Positions 23,985 through 35,117 of a DNA stretch of 64,000 nt are shown here, piece after piece. The notes under the pieces were generated by a model, which saw only the letters and a program-made list of their open reading frames with translations, did not search any database and was not told the DNA's origin. The DNA is from Periplaneta americana. Taxonomy: Eukaryota; Arthropoda; Insecta; Blattodea; Blattidae. Each line of letters begins with the position of its first letter. Position 1 is the stretch's first letter. The DNA lies in NCBI RefSeq assembly GCF_040183065.1, contig NC_091126.1:142477704-142541703 (forward strand). The letters are read 5' to 3'. A program made the translations under genes and the position numbers.

Positions 23985-25068
23985 GACAATCCCCGTACTG
24001 AACCTTGGTATTTATATGATTGTCACCTGGTATGGAATGAACAAGTGAATCACACTTCAAAAAAAATATTTTCTATTATTCACTCATTAAAGCGACTGAA
24101 GCACTTTCTTCCCAATAAATTAAAATTAACCCTTGTACAAACACTCGTGATGCCACACTTCGACTACTGCGATGTTATATTAAGTAACCTCAATGCAAAT
24201 TTGAGCAGCAGGCTACAACGTGTGCATAATGCGTGTGTCCGTTATATTTGCAATATTCGTAAGTACGATCATGTTTCCCCGTCTTTCCAAACTCTGTCTT
24301 GGCTAAGGCTAAGCGAACGACTAGCCCTGCATTCTCTTGTTCTCTTATTTCAAATTCTGCGCACCGCTACCCCAATCTATTTGGCTTCTCGTTTTCAAAA
24401 TTTATCCGCATATCATCAGCTAAGTACAAGATCTCACCATAACAATTTACTCATTATACCCTACCACAAGACATCTTTATATTCTTCATCTTATACAGTT
24501 TCAGTTGCTAGAAACTGGAACTCGCTTCCGAGTGATGTAAGGGGTTGTTGGACAATACCTTCATTTAGGTCAAAATTACATAAATTCTTACTTAACAGAT
24601 TAATTGCTGATTAATATTTGTTACTTATAATGAAACTAACATCTGTCCATTCTTATTATCATCATTAATTTCTCTAAATAGATTTACAAAACCTATAATG
24701 GCAATTACATTAATATTCTCATTATAAAAATATATTTTAGATTTATATATATATATATTTTTTTCTCCCTGTGACATAGTTCTAGTAAGCTTATATTAAA
24801 TTAATTTTCATCATTTTACTAGCTATCCCAAATATTAAATTAATTATAATTGATTGAATTAAATTAGCTCATAAATTAAGTTACTACTTTACCTTATAGG
24901 TTTATCTAAATTTAAATAAATATGTAGTCTACGAGTCGTTAAAATTGAAGAATATTGCTGGAGAACCTTTTAAGTGTAGTTTGTAATTTAAATATGTATT
25001 GTATTGATTAAGGCTGGTTGAGTGGAAGAGAAGGCCTTATAGCCTTAACTCTGCCAGCGAAAATAAAA

Positions 25069-25110
<42 letters not shown>
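23985..25110 (+). pseudogene. LINE C-terminus and 3' UTR (CR1/L2/Jockey-like), 5'-truncated
   Basis: An open frame at 24045-24614 encodes 189 residues of the C-terminal part of a non-LTR reverse transcriptase. VMPHFDYCDVIL is near residue 36, then RVHNACVRYICNI and ARNWNSLPSDVRG, and a short basic tail. Upstream, NLGIYM near 23999 in another frame is the preceding motif, followed by a frameshift. The catalytic FADD region is missing. A ~400-bp 3' UTR follows, then the stem-loop GGCTGGTTGAGTGGAAGAG, AAGGCCTTATAGCCTT, CTCTGCCAGC and an (ATT)n tail to 25108. A 5'-truncated copy like this cannot move itself. Confidence 0.88.
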
Positions 25111-25192
25111 TGAGACTACAAGTAGTATAGCGGGAATGCGAGCAAGAGTGTGTTACGATGAAGACGTGCCGAATATGTCTGCATTACATACT

Positions 25193-27264
25193 TGGGTCAT
25201 TCCATGCAAGAAAGTATTTTTTTAACCATGATGTCTCAAAAGTTAAAAATACTGTATTGCAGTAGATTATTTTGTATGTTCTAAATATGAATTTCAAGCA
25301 ATACTATATTTAGGCCTATATCTTTCATAGTTTGGCAGCAATCAGAATTTAAAGTATTGATTCGACAAAGAACACGGTTTCATTCATTGGAGTTTTCTTA
25401 CTATGTAAACTCATACATGGGCACAATTTTCGGTTACGTGAGGCACTCGATTTGAAATAGTTTGTTTACTAGGAGAGGAGACTGCAGAGTAGGATGGGAA
25501 ATATAAACTGCTGTGACCTCCGTCACCTTATAGTAATCGCTAAGGCGGTCAGTGGCGAATTATTAGGGAAGCGCTTGGTTAACGTCAGACTCTCGAAAAC
25601 TTTTATTCAATTTGGCAAATTAATTCGGAAGCTTTAATCATAAACCTCTTTACTATTTCTCAATCACTGAACTGATTTAAGTCACATGCAAGAAATTGCG
25701 TAACTAGCCAATAATATTCCATCACGTTGTCTACGTTTATTTTCTTGAATATTCTGGCTTTTATCAAGATTACTTAATATATTTGCACTTTCTAGACCTA
25801 AAATAATTTCAGAAAATCATATTTCGTTTTCTACGCACATTTGATATTTTTTTTTATAAATTTCTTTTGGAAATAATACGTACAAACAGCATTTAATTCC
25901 TCGTACCTTTTAATGCAGCGTGTTTAAGGTATAATGTCGTATTTAGTATACTGTGCAAATGTTAAGATCATAAATTTTCTTCGGAATAGTACGAAAAAAT
26001 AACATTTAATTTGTCTTATGTACCTTCTAATTCAGCATGTTCTTTATGACATAAGGAGTAATGTCGTTGTATATTAAATTTATTAATGCCTAATAGAATT
26101 TTCGAGCATAACATACACCTTATGTTCTCCCCATCTAAACAGCAAAAAAACTCTTCCTCCCATTTCTCATGAAATAATCGTTTTCTAACGCGTACACACT
26201 GCTTTGACAATCCCATTATGCCACCAATGATATTGCTTATGAAACTGATATAGAACTTGCCCACGCCTAGGAGCTACGTGAGGAAGAAACGGGGACTGTG
26301 AAGATGATGTCACTCAGAGCGATAAACTCTGTGAAGGTCAGTGAGGCACTAATTCTCAAGTGAGGCACGATGCACATCTGTAAAGGAAGATGGAAAAATG
26401 ATTTCAATGCAATTCGAAAAAGGAGAGCCTTTGTTATAAATGTCCTTAAAATGAAAAAACAAATATATATATATAATTTTTTAAATGGTTACCCACAGTA
26501 AAATAATTTTAAAAAATGTAGAAAACAAAATGCAATTCATTTTTACGGACGAAAAAAACACGTGTTTAATTCCTTAGAGTATATTGATTCCACTGTGGAT
26601 GTCAGAACGCTGACTTAAATATCATGTCTGTTCTAATGAAAATAACTCGCCGGAACAAAGGAGCTCAGCAGATAGGCTCTCCCGTCGTACAGATGTTGCG
26701 CGATCAAGGTCAGGGAGACGGACGTTTGAGATTACTCACCGTTATGAAGTCTCGCGAACGCTGCGACCGCCACACATAGCAAGCGATTTTCAATCGTCGG
26801 AACAAAAATTAAAAATTTTATTAATTTAATTATTCACAGGTTTTTTGAGATAAAGTCATAAAACTTGGGAGATGGATTAGGAATAAGATTTTCTTTACTA
26901 CGAATGAAATTCGCAGGAATTTAATTTGTTGCATTCGAATATAAAACTATTTCTTTTTTCAATGAGGTGTTTTTATGACAATGCATCAATATTATTCGGA
27001 TTAGTCTTTAATATATTAAAATATGGTTATTCAGGTTTACAATGGCGTTCTATAGTTTCGATGACACTTCATATGAGATGTCCAGAATATTTTAAATGAT
27101 GGATAACATGCAACTGCCACTCATCCCTATGACTAAAATATTAATGATATGGCGGTCATAGTTGGCAGTTTAATTTATTTTCATAATAACATTATTATAT
27201 TAAAAGCCCAAAGATTCCATGACATCGCTGGCATATTCTCAAAATTTTGTATGGAATGACCCAG
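25193..27264. mobile_element. ~2.07-kb TIR element with BED-finger remnant
   Basis: The left end, TTGGGTCATTCCATGCAA, is mirrored by TTGTATGGAATGACCCAG at the right end. Inside, a minus-strand frame at 26016-26264 encodes a hAT-type BED zinc finger. The remaining transposase (dimerisation and catalytic parts) is not visible, so the element looks internally deleted. No matching 8-bp target duplication could be read at the ends, leaving the exact boundaries open by a base or two. Confidence 0.6.
26016..26264 (-). pseudogene. hAT/ZBED-type zinc-finger N-terminus fragment
   Basis: 82 codons. The C-terminal half reads RLFHEKWEEEFFC, then IRCMLCSKIL, then NIQRHYSLCHKEHAEL. This is the F-x-x-x-W plus C-x2-C ... 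H-x(n)-H pattern of the BED-like finger at the N-terminus of ZBED/hAT transposases. These fingers bind the transposon ends (family knowledge). The start Met and first ~25 residues are probably not part of the original protein. It ends without any downstream transposase domain, so it is a remnant within the surrounding TIR element. Confidence 0.65.
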
Positions 27265-27590
27265 TTATTATTTCGAAGAAAAGTATCAAAATCTATAAAT
27301 ATATTTCTTTCTTAAGAGGTAGGATCGAGGTGCGTCTTATATGAACGCTTTAATTCTTCGCAATGCAGTATTTAAGGTCGCATAATCAGATGCCACGTGT
27401 CTGTTCACAATCTTATAAATTGATTTTCCTCGAGGGAATTTCATTTCAAGTTCTCAGGGTTACCTTGTCATAACTCACTATTCTGAGTAGTTTTTTTTTC
27501 TACCGGTAAAAAAGTAGCGATTACGTAATACCCTATTTGACAAATTCAGTTGTTATAAACTAATTCATTAGTAGGCTAATTCTGCAAAAG
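27265..27590. other. Intergenic DNA, nothing recognised
   Basis: AT-rich sequence between two mobile elements. Confidence 0.4.
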
Positions 27591-27788
27591 TGGCATAAGT
27601 CAATTTCCACATAAAGTTTTTGTTAGTTTATTGACAACTTACGGAACATCTGCTTGCTTGGGAAAAGAGACATAAGTATTTCTCCCATTAGAATAATTCA
27701 CACAAAATAAAATCAAATCTACAAAAACCACCCTGAAGACATTTTTTCCTTCTCCTGTAAAATTGACATTTTTCCCGAGCACTACAGA
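27591..27788. mobile_element. Foldback MITE, family A copy 2 (inverted relative to copy 1)
   Basis: Starts TCTGCAAAAGTGGCATAAGT and ends ...CCCGAGCACTACAGA. Its central part (CTTACGGAACATCTGC, then GAGACATAAGTATTTCTC) matches the reverse complement of the centre of the 1031-1260 copy. The left tip has lost the GTGCCTGGG end. It is more diverged than copy 1. Confidence 0.7.
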
Positions 27789-27949
27789 ATTATTGTGAAA
27801 AAAATAATTAGGAGCATACTATTCTGTCGAAATAAGATAAAATCGCCCTCTGACATTTCTTTCGGAGGGTGTTTTATTTAAAGTTACAGTATAGTATAAA
27901 CAAACATTTACAAATTGGATTGATATGTTTTATTTATTATTATTAGAAA

Positions 27950-28830
27950 CGATCTTCTTGTTGTGTTTATGTCTCGAAGGAAGCTTTGTTTAATGGTTTA
28001 ACATTTTACAGAAATTTATTGTCAGATACAATTGCAAAGAGGTTTCGTTCGGTAGTGTATCACTAGAAAGAAGTCTTGTTGGTACTGATAGCTTATTATT
28101 GGAAAGAGGTTTAGTCTGGAGGCCTAACAAGTTACCGATCAGTGAAATATCATTGGAAAAATAAGTCACTTGACGGCTTTTCATTGGGAAAATATTTCTC
28201 TTGGAGACGACTCAGACAGAGGAATTTGTAGTAATTTGTCATTCGAAAACAATTTTGCTTGATCAGCTCTAATAATAAGAAGAATTAGTTTCTATGACAC
28301 CATAGAAAAGAAGTTTCATTTGATGATTTTGCATTCGAAAAAAAAAATATTATTTATTTAATCTGGCAGAGCTAAGGCCAGTAGGCCTTCTCTACCGCCC
28401 AGCCAGACTCTAATTCTAATTGAATACAATTGGTTACACAGTTATTACATCAATATCTAGACCATAAAACAACATGAAAGTAAATAATGAAAGTTGGATA
28501 AGTAATGTTAGTGTGACAATAATAAACATTGGTAAGAAATAGGTACGTTTGCTTGATTTTTATTAGCAGAGATTTTCTGCGATATTTCAGCACTGGAAAT
28601 ATGCACTGCTTGTTGGAAATACATTACTTTATTTAGTTTATCTCTGGATATAAATTATATTTTTTTACTTACCATTGGAAAATGGTTTTGTTCTCTTGTT
28701 TTTTTTTTATCGGAGAGCAGTTTTCTTGTCATTGAAAATAAATTTTTGTGTGGTGGCTTATCATTGAGAATACTTTTAGTTTAATGACTTGCCACTAAAA
28801 AAAAGTTTTTTTTAACACTTATATCGTTAT
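27950..28830. repeat. Highly degenerate short-period tandem repeat
   Basis: A phrase of the form CATTGGAAA ... GTTTxxTTTGATGACTT recurs roughly every 40-50 bp (for example about 28075, 28105, 28155, 28185, 28240, 28330, 28675, 28730, 28765). The array is old and is split by a LINE 3' end at about 28355-28640. No coding content. Confidence 0.5.
28355..28640 (-). mobile_element. LINE 3' end (hairpin family), reversed
   Basis: Reads CTGGCAGAGCTAAGGCCAG, TAGGCCTTCTCTACCGC, CCAGCCAG, the reverse complement of the conserved LINE 3' stem-loop, with a short (TTTA)-type tail at its left. It interrupts the degenerate tandem repeat, so it inserted later than that array formed. Confidence 0.7.
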
Positions 28831-29447
28831 AAAAATTTTTGGAAACTCTTGCACTATTATTATTGGCTGGGCTCCTTCCTCATATTAATTGGAACGCAGT
28901 TATAAACTACGAAATGTTTTTTTGTGTGAGATATCAACGGAAATTTAAAATGGTCTCAAAATTCTTTTCTGCAGAAAGATATTCATTCACAAAACCAATG
29001 TGCTCTAAAGCAGGTATAGAACCATGTAGTCCTAATATCTTCGACGTTGAAGCAAAATACATTAAGTAAAAAATATTACCTCTGAGAAAAATGTGTTTCG
29101 AATGCTCTTGACAAAACTGAATCCTCAAATTATTATTTTTAGTAAGTCGTTTCTCTTTATGTGTATTTAATTTTCCAATTCTAAGTTTATACGCATATTA
29201 TGTAGGATAAAGTTCGGTAATATTGTGATACTAATAATATTATGATAGTTCTTTTTGAGAATGTTTTACAATTTTACTGAGGGAGAGGAAGATCCGTTTT
29301 TTTTTTTTTTTTGCGTAAACGTATTAAGGGGTTAGGTACAGCTTACAGCAGTAAAATTTTTTTAAATATTCTACATTTTTGCAAATTGGTATATGTAAAA
29401 CACTGTCCTTATGGTATATGTAAAAAATATTTTTACAGTTTAAAAAC

Positions 29448-29454
<7 letters not shown>

Positions 29455-29482
<28 letters not shown>
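29455..29482. repeat. (TA)n microsatellite
   Basis: Perfect TA run inside the left part of the inverted-repeat element. It gives a spurious Ile-Tyr repeat in translation. Confidence 0.95.
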
Positions 29483-29485
<3 letters not shown>

Positions 29486-31074
29486 CAAAATGTGCAGTTC
29501 TCTGTGCAATGATGAAGCGTTTCCCTCATAACTCATAAACTCGTTACCTTCTTCATGTTCTCTCTCTTTTATTTTATTCCTGAAACTCATGTTTACAATA
29601 TCATGCTCTTTCAACTACATTCCTTAATAAATATATATATTTTTTATTTTGTGTTAGAAGAAAAATACTGATATTTGACCGTTTTGTAAAATTAATTTAT
29701 TTTTTATCAGGCAATCTATCAAATATAGAGAAGTGATCTTGCATCATATTGTAGATATGACATGCATTAATAGACACAAGAAATTTCATCACAGAATGTT
29801 GGATGGTTTTTGAGTTATGTGGGTAACGCTTCGTTACTGCACAGTGAACTGAATTTCGAAAGAAAAAATGTAAATAATTTTTTTTTAATCGCAAAAATTT
29901 GTTTTTCATATAGCAGAAGGACAGTGTTTTATACATACTAATTTTCATTATTGTACAGGATACAGCAGGGATGAGACGATATTAGCTCCCAATCATGGTA
30001 GAAGAGCTCGACCTTGATCACGAGCGCATAGCGCATTCACTGTAACGTACACAACAGGGATGTACATGCACATGCAGCGAATAAAGGCAGCAATTATTAC
30101 AATAACTTGCGTTACTAAATTTCTGGCTATGTAATAGGGCTAATTACTCAGTTATTTAATATACATGTACATATATAAACAAATCGCAAAGGGAAGAACA
30201 AAAAGAGAAATAGGAAAAGTTAATTGTATGTAAACCATTTTATTGTTAAAAGCAATTATTTATTATTTAAGTATTTCACTTCATTGGTTAGGAGAAACTA
30301 ATAGGGTCTACCTGCTCGACGTGTGTGATCTCTAAGTACTTTTGAGTATTTGTTGAAAAAATAATAATGTTGAATTAGAGTATATTGATTGTGTGATTGT
30401 GAAAATGTAGTCCTTACTCTCCAGTCGTGATTATGTAATGAGTTTTCTTAGAGTGATTTGTAAGATACACGTAACACGAAAAAAAATTGATTAAATTAAG
30501 ATATTGAGAGCCATTGTAATTTTTGGGGTCAATCATTTAAGGGGATATGTATGACTTTTAAAACTTCCACAATTTCGGCCAAAATTTGTGAAATTTAAAC
30601 TATATAAACAGATCTATAATAATATCATCTGTACACAATTTTGTGCAATTAGGTCTAATAGTTTTGAAATTATATTTTTAAGTATATTTTATATTGACGT
30701 TACTAAAAAAGCTCCTTGCATCAAAGTTTTCAAAATGTTTAGTTCTTATTTGATAAAAATCCTGAAAATAGTTATTGGAATAAAAGTGAATTAGCATTTT
30801 GAGTTTAGTAATAGCATAAGTTAAAATGTAATCAAAGATAAAATATTATTTCTAAATTAAAGAAACACGTAATCTAATAAAAGTAAATATCCAGAAACAA
30901 GCAACAAATAAAACATCAATAATACATTTAAAATGAAGAAATAAAAGGAATCTAGATACTATCTGCTTTCCCAAATGTAAATTAATTTACCTTCGATGTC
31001 AATTACGAAATGAATTTATTTCTCTCTTCTCCTGAATAATGCCTATATTTTTTTCATGTTGCGTCTCATAATGC

Positions 31075-31225
31075 CGTTTTTATGTTGCTTTTTTTGCAAA
31101 TGATATTTTTTTTACACAACAAACACTGGACTTCATCACCATATTCGAAGCATAAATATTGTATCTTCCACTTTTCCTTGAAAGCTTTAAGCACTTCCGT
31201 TCCGTCATGATGCGCTGTGTTCTAA
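31075..31225 (-). pseudogene. hAT/ZBED-type BED finger fragment, frameshifted
   Basis: Read on the minus strand: KAFKEKWKIQYLCFEYG, then VQCLLCKKNII, then, after a 1-nt frameshift, RHYETQH. The aromatic-W start, C-x2-C pair and R-H-Y-x3-H pair match the BED-like finger of ZBED/hAT transposases. A different frame on the same strand (31080-31307, 75 codons) is its shadow. It lies 115-260 bp inside the right inverted repeat of the 29.05-31.59 kb element, in keeping with a transposase once transcribed leftwards. The rest of the protein is gone. Confidence 0.6.
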
Positions 31226-31599
31226 GATCTGTACATCCTTTAGCAATGTTTACAGGTAAAAGAGCTCTGCGTGCGCGCAGCGGGCATAAAATAGCTCTCG
31301 CCCGCAAATATTAGTCACCATCGCAAGACTGGGATATAGTAATGGAGGAAAATTTTTTTGAATATTTTCAAAATTTTACTGCTGTAAGCTGCTCCTAACC
31401 CCTTAAGGGAATGTTCGTGGACAAGTGTCTGCACAAAACCGGTCATTCTCTCGCATAGTAAAATTGTAAAAAATTCTCAAAAAGTACTATCATAATACTA
31501 TTAGCATCACAATATTACCAACCTTTACCCTAGATTACATACGCCTTTTTCTCAGAAGTAATATTTTTGACTTAATGTGTTTTGCTTGGAAACCGATGA

Positions 31600-32544
31600 T
31601 ATATTTACAAAAGGAGGGAAGCAAGATATTTATATCAGACAAATAGGGAGTTAACTAGATATCCCGCATGAAAAGCATAACTTCTGTAATGAACAAGACA
31701 GAGGTGCGAAATCTAAGCCATCATCATTCAAACGAATCAAGCTTGCAGCAAACTGAATATTATTTAGAGCAATAATTTTATGCTTCTCCATTCTGAATGA
31801 GATATCCTATATTGTCTTAAAGGGACATTCGACTAAAAATGACAACTTTCTTCCTAATATTTTTTCAACCTAATTTTTAAAGCATGTTTATTATGTAAAG
31901 GACTAACAAAATCCAAATTTTTAACTCCCGAATGTTTTTGGCTTTTGATTTTGTATTTTTTCTATTCTTTTTATAAATATTTTCAAACCCAAGTTTTTAG
32001 TAGAAAGTCTCAGTTTTTCAGCTTCATGTTTCTTGGTTACATTCACAAGACATAGAGAAACATTTATATGCAATCATTTTATGAAATATCTTATTTATTA
32101 ACTTCCAAAAAATTGTTTGATATTTTAAAAATATTATTTTTTCTAGAATTCATGGAAAAAATAAAGTAGTAGCATTTCTTATAAAATAAACGTATAGAAA
32201 AATGCATCTACGTCATAAATAATTGCAGCAAAAATTTCATCCAGATTGATTAATATTTGACATATAAAAGTTAGTGCTCAATCAAGAAATATAATCTTAC
32301 GGAAAAATGGATTTGAAAGTAAAATGAATATTTATATAAATTAAAATTTTCCTCTGCTACATTCATCTTTATAACAAAAGGTTACTAGATTTGTAATGAG
32401 AAATTTGCAAAAAAGAATTCTTTGATGAAAAAATAATTTTGACAGGTCTTTAATTGTCACGCCCCCTTACAGCCTCAATTAAAAAACATTTTTAAAAATA
32501 TTTGTAACCAGAACTGGACTAAATCCATTTGGAGTATGAAAAGA
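31600..32544. other. Intergenic DNA, nothing recognised
   Basis: Very AT-rich with many poly-A and poly-T runs. No element ends recognised. Confidence 0.4.
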
Positions 32545-33271
32545 TACAGAGTATTTCCGGGCTGGTGTTACAAACTTTCAGGGATGATGGGAAAGGGCAC
32601 ATGCATTAATATGAGATAAGAAACACTGGTCCGGAAATGACTGAGTCGAAAGTTATAAGCAAAAATAGTTGTGTGTAAATGGAATAAGTTTATTCCTCTA
32701 TACGCCTTATTTATGTGTATTTATCTGTACATCTTACACATACTGTATCCATCTGACGTTGTTTACGTTGTCTACTTACAGTATTCCGTTCAGAGCACTG
32801 TCTGAGGGGTGGGGACAGGAAACTACACTAAAGCAATGGAGATAGCGTAATGTGTAACGGACATGGTCGGTCCTGATATGCACGCCTGTAGACAGCAGTG
32901 TATGTGTACAAGTTTCAGTGTCCAGTCGATCAGTCCTAGTGAAATGGAGGAGTACACCAGAGCGGAATGAGCAGACCTGATTTTCGAATACGGATGAGCC
33001 AATGGGAACAGTAGACAAGCTCACAGATTGTATCGGATCAAGTGCTCAAGTAGGAGACATCCGGCCCATACCATCTTTCCACGACTGTTCCAAAGGTTAA
33101 GGGAATGAGGGCACGTGTTGCGAAATTACAATTCCATTTCCACACAACTATTTTTGCTTATAACTTTCGACTCGGTCATTTCCGGACCAGAGTTCCTTAT
33201 CTCAAATTGATACATGTGTCCTTCCCCATCATCCCTGAAAGTTTATAACATCATCTCGGAAACACCCTGTA
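32545..33271. mobile_element. TA-flanked mariner-type non-autonomous element
   Basis: The element is 32547-33269. The left end CAGAGTATTTCCGGGCTGG and right end CTCGGAAACACCCTG are imperfect TIRs, flanked by TA on both sides. Long arms of about 110 bp (ACTTTCAGGGATGATGGG; GTCGAAAGTTATAAGCAAAA) pair inside. It contains no transposase. The right-hand TA is also the left-hand TA of the next element. Confidence 0.75.
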
Positions 33272-33672
33272 CAGACGTGGACAAATTATTAGCAAAATTG
33301 AAGATTTTTATTAGTATATATTTTTGCAAAATATGACTCTTCAATTCAGAATACAGTTGACATTTTTGCGTATTTACACATTAAAGAAATGAAGATTTGT
33401 ATTGTATATTTTCAAAATTCGACTCTTCAATTTGGACTACAGTTGATATTTCGGATGTTTCCAAATTATTAGCGAAACTGAAGATTTTTATAATATATTT
33501 TTACTAAATATGACTCTTTAATTTAGACTGTACTGACATTTGTGCATATTTACAAGTTATTAGCAAAATTGAAGATGTTTATTATATATTTTTATAAAAT
33601 TCGATTCTTCAATTTAGACTGCAGTTGACATTTTTGCACATTTACAAATTATTAGCAACATTGAATATTTTC

Positions 33673-33718
<46 letters not shown>

Positions 33719-33899
33719 CAAAATTTGACTCTTTAATTTAGAATACAGTTGACATTTTTGCATAGGCCTATTTCTATCTACTGTAATGATAGAAATATGC
33801 AAAATTGTCAACTGTAGTCTAAATTGAAAAGTCAAATTTTGTAAACAGAATTATCATAAAAATCGTCAATTTTGTTAATAATTTGTCCACGTCTGTGTA
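33270..33899. mobile_element. TA-flanked element built from tandem copies of its own end
   Basis: The ends are CAGACGTGGACAAATTATTA at 33272 and TAATTTGTCCACGTCTGTG ending at 33897, flanked by TA. Between them, the terminal sequence (ACAAATTATTAGCAAAATTG followed by ACTCTTCAATTTAGACTACA-like sequence) is repeated about five times at ~90-bp intervals (33281, ~33372, 33462, 33552, 33644), and one reversed unit forms the right end. An (AT)n-T(n) run lies at 33676-33719. No coding capacity. Confidence 0.75.
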
Positions 33900-34314
33900 T
33901 ATTCTAAAAAAGTGAAATAGCCTATAAAATTTGTTTGGAAAATTTGCATGATTTTCTGTGGAGTCTCCCCTTAAAGTAGAGGGTAGGCGTTGCCACAAAA
34001 CTGTGTCAAAAATAATACCTACGAAGAAAAAGAACTGAAATAAAATGTTGGAATAAATCGCCAATAATTAATTTACCTGAACAGACACGAGAAGGCCGAG
34101 TCAAACAGTAAAGTAAGAGGGATCTCTGACTGTCTGTACGCTAGTGATTACTTTCCTTCATTGCGATGCGAATAACTTATGAGAGATTACTGACGATGCG
34201 TAAAGAGCCCCGATCGAGACTTGGAAATTCGCCTTGCCTATGCGATGTCAAACTGACGTTCTGCGCCTTCTGTTACAGCTCGGCATTATATTGATTCAAC
34301 GTCATGGCAATGAG
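33900..34314. other. Intergenic DNA, nothing recognised
   Basis: A moderately GC-rich patch near 34085-34275. No feature supported. Confidence 0.35.
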
Positions 34315-34315
34315 G

Positions 34316-34495
34316 GGTTATCACCACCGATTCAAATGTCAAAGGTAATATGATTAAGAAACAAAGAAAACGACAGTTTGTTATCATCACCGTTTCAAAT
34401 GTTATCCGTAAAATTCTTGAGAAACAAAAATAAACGCCTAAGTTCTTATTGGTAATATGCCTAAGAAACAAATAAAACGATCAGTGGTTATCACA
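34316..34495. repeat. ~63-bp degenerate tandem repeat, locus 1
   Basis: The unit starts TTATCACCACCGATTCAAAT or TTATCATCACCGTTTCAAAT and ends ...AAGAAACAAAGAAAACGA. Unit starts lie at 34318 and 34381, followed by a truncated unit. The same unit occurs at 40788-40970. Confidence 0.75.
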
Positions 34496-34583
34496 GAAAT
34501 CGTATTCTGGCACACGACGCACTGAGATAAGAAACTATATTGACGTGACGTCATGTTTCGCGCGTGTCACAGGTAGGACCTTC

Positions 34584-34809
34584 TACGGGGTGGGCAAAAT
34601 AAAACTGGCCCGCGGAAAATATATATGAATTTATATGTATAAGACTGACGCGGAAATGATCTTGATAATGCAGGAAACCGTGATTTCGATGCGTCTTCTG
34701 TGATGTCCATTAACAAAGGTCAGTCTTAAATAGTCTTATATATATATGTATATATATATAAGTAAATTTTACATATTCTCCGGGCCAGTTTTATTTTGCC
34801 CACCCTGTA
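34584..34809. mobile_element. 222-bp TA-flanked MITE (mariner type)
   Basis: The element is 34586-34807, flanked by TA. The left end GGGTGGGCAAAATAAAACTG is mirrored by CAGTTTTATTTTGCCCACCC on the right. A TATATATA-rich tract lies near the right end. No frame. Confidence 0.85.
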
Positions 34810-35100
34810 CAAGCGAACACTTGCATCTTGTTGATCTTCTATTCATGACTGAAAATTATACCCCACAGACTGTTCACAATGCATTTTGGTGACTATTACA
34901 CTTTTACTACGTCATAATACTTTTGACCAATAAAACGGTACGGAACGACAGCGACGTGTTTCAACCAATCATGGCTGCTTATATAACAACTTTTATCACA
35001 TCCCTAGCATTTGTTTCTTTGTTTATCTACATTGTAATTTCAGTAGTAATTGCATATTTTAAAATGATTAATATTTATTTCATCAGCCTTAATTAAAATT
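34810..35100. other. Intergenic DNA, nothing recognised
   Basis: Unique sequence between a MITE and a LINE tail. Confidence 0.4.
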
Positions 35101-35117
35101 ATACTACCAATTCTCTC

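Larger units (their letters stand above)
29050..31587. mobile_element. ~2.5-kb element with long inverted repeats and a hAT-type finger
   Basis: The left arm (29050-29365) and right arm (about 31340-31587) are inverted copies. AAGCAAAATACATTAAG is the left outer end; GGTAATATTGTGATACTAAT and AAGGGGTTAGG lie further in. All recur reversed on the right. The left arm carries an extra ~90 bp near 29100-29200. A second, internal inverted pair links 29380-29560 with 29700-29950. A BED finger fragment sits just inside the right arm. No target duplication was recognised. Confidence 0.6.

Noticed and set aside
23848..24060. Minus-strand 70-codon frame with protein-like look
   Set aside because: It overlaps plus-strand LINE sequence (NLGIYM motif region), so it is probably a shadow.
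31080..31307. 75-codon minus-strand frame taken as a gene
   Set aside because: The BED-finger signal lies in another frame of the same strand; this one is its shadow.
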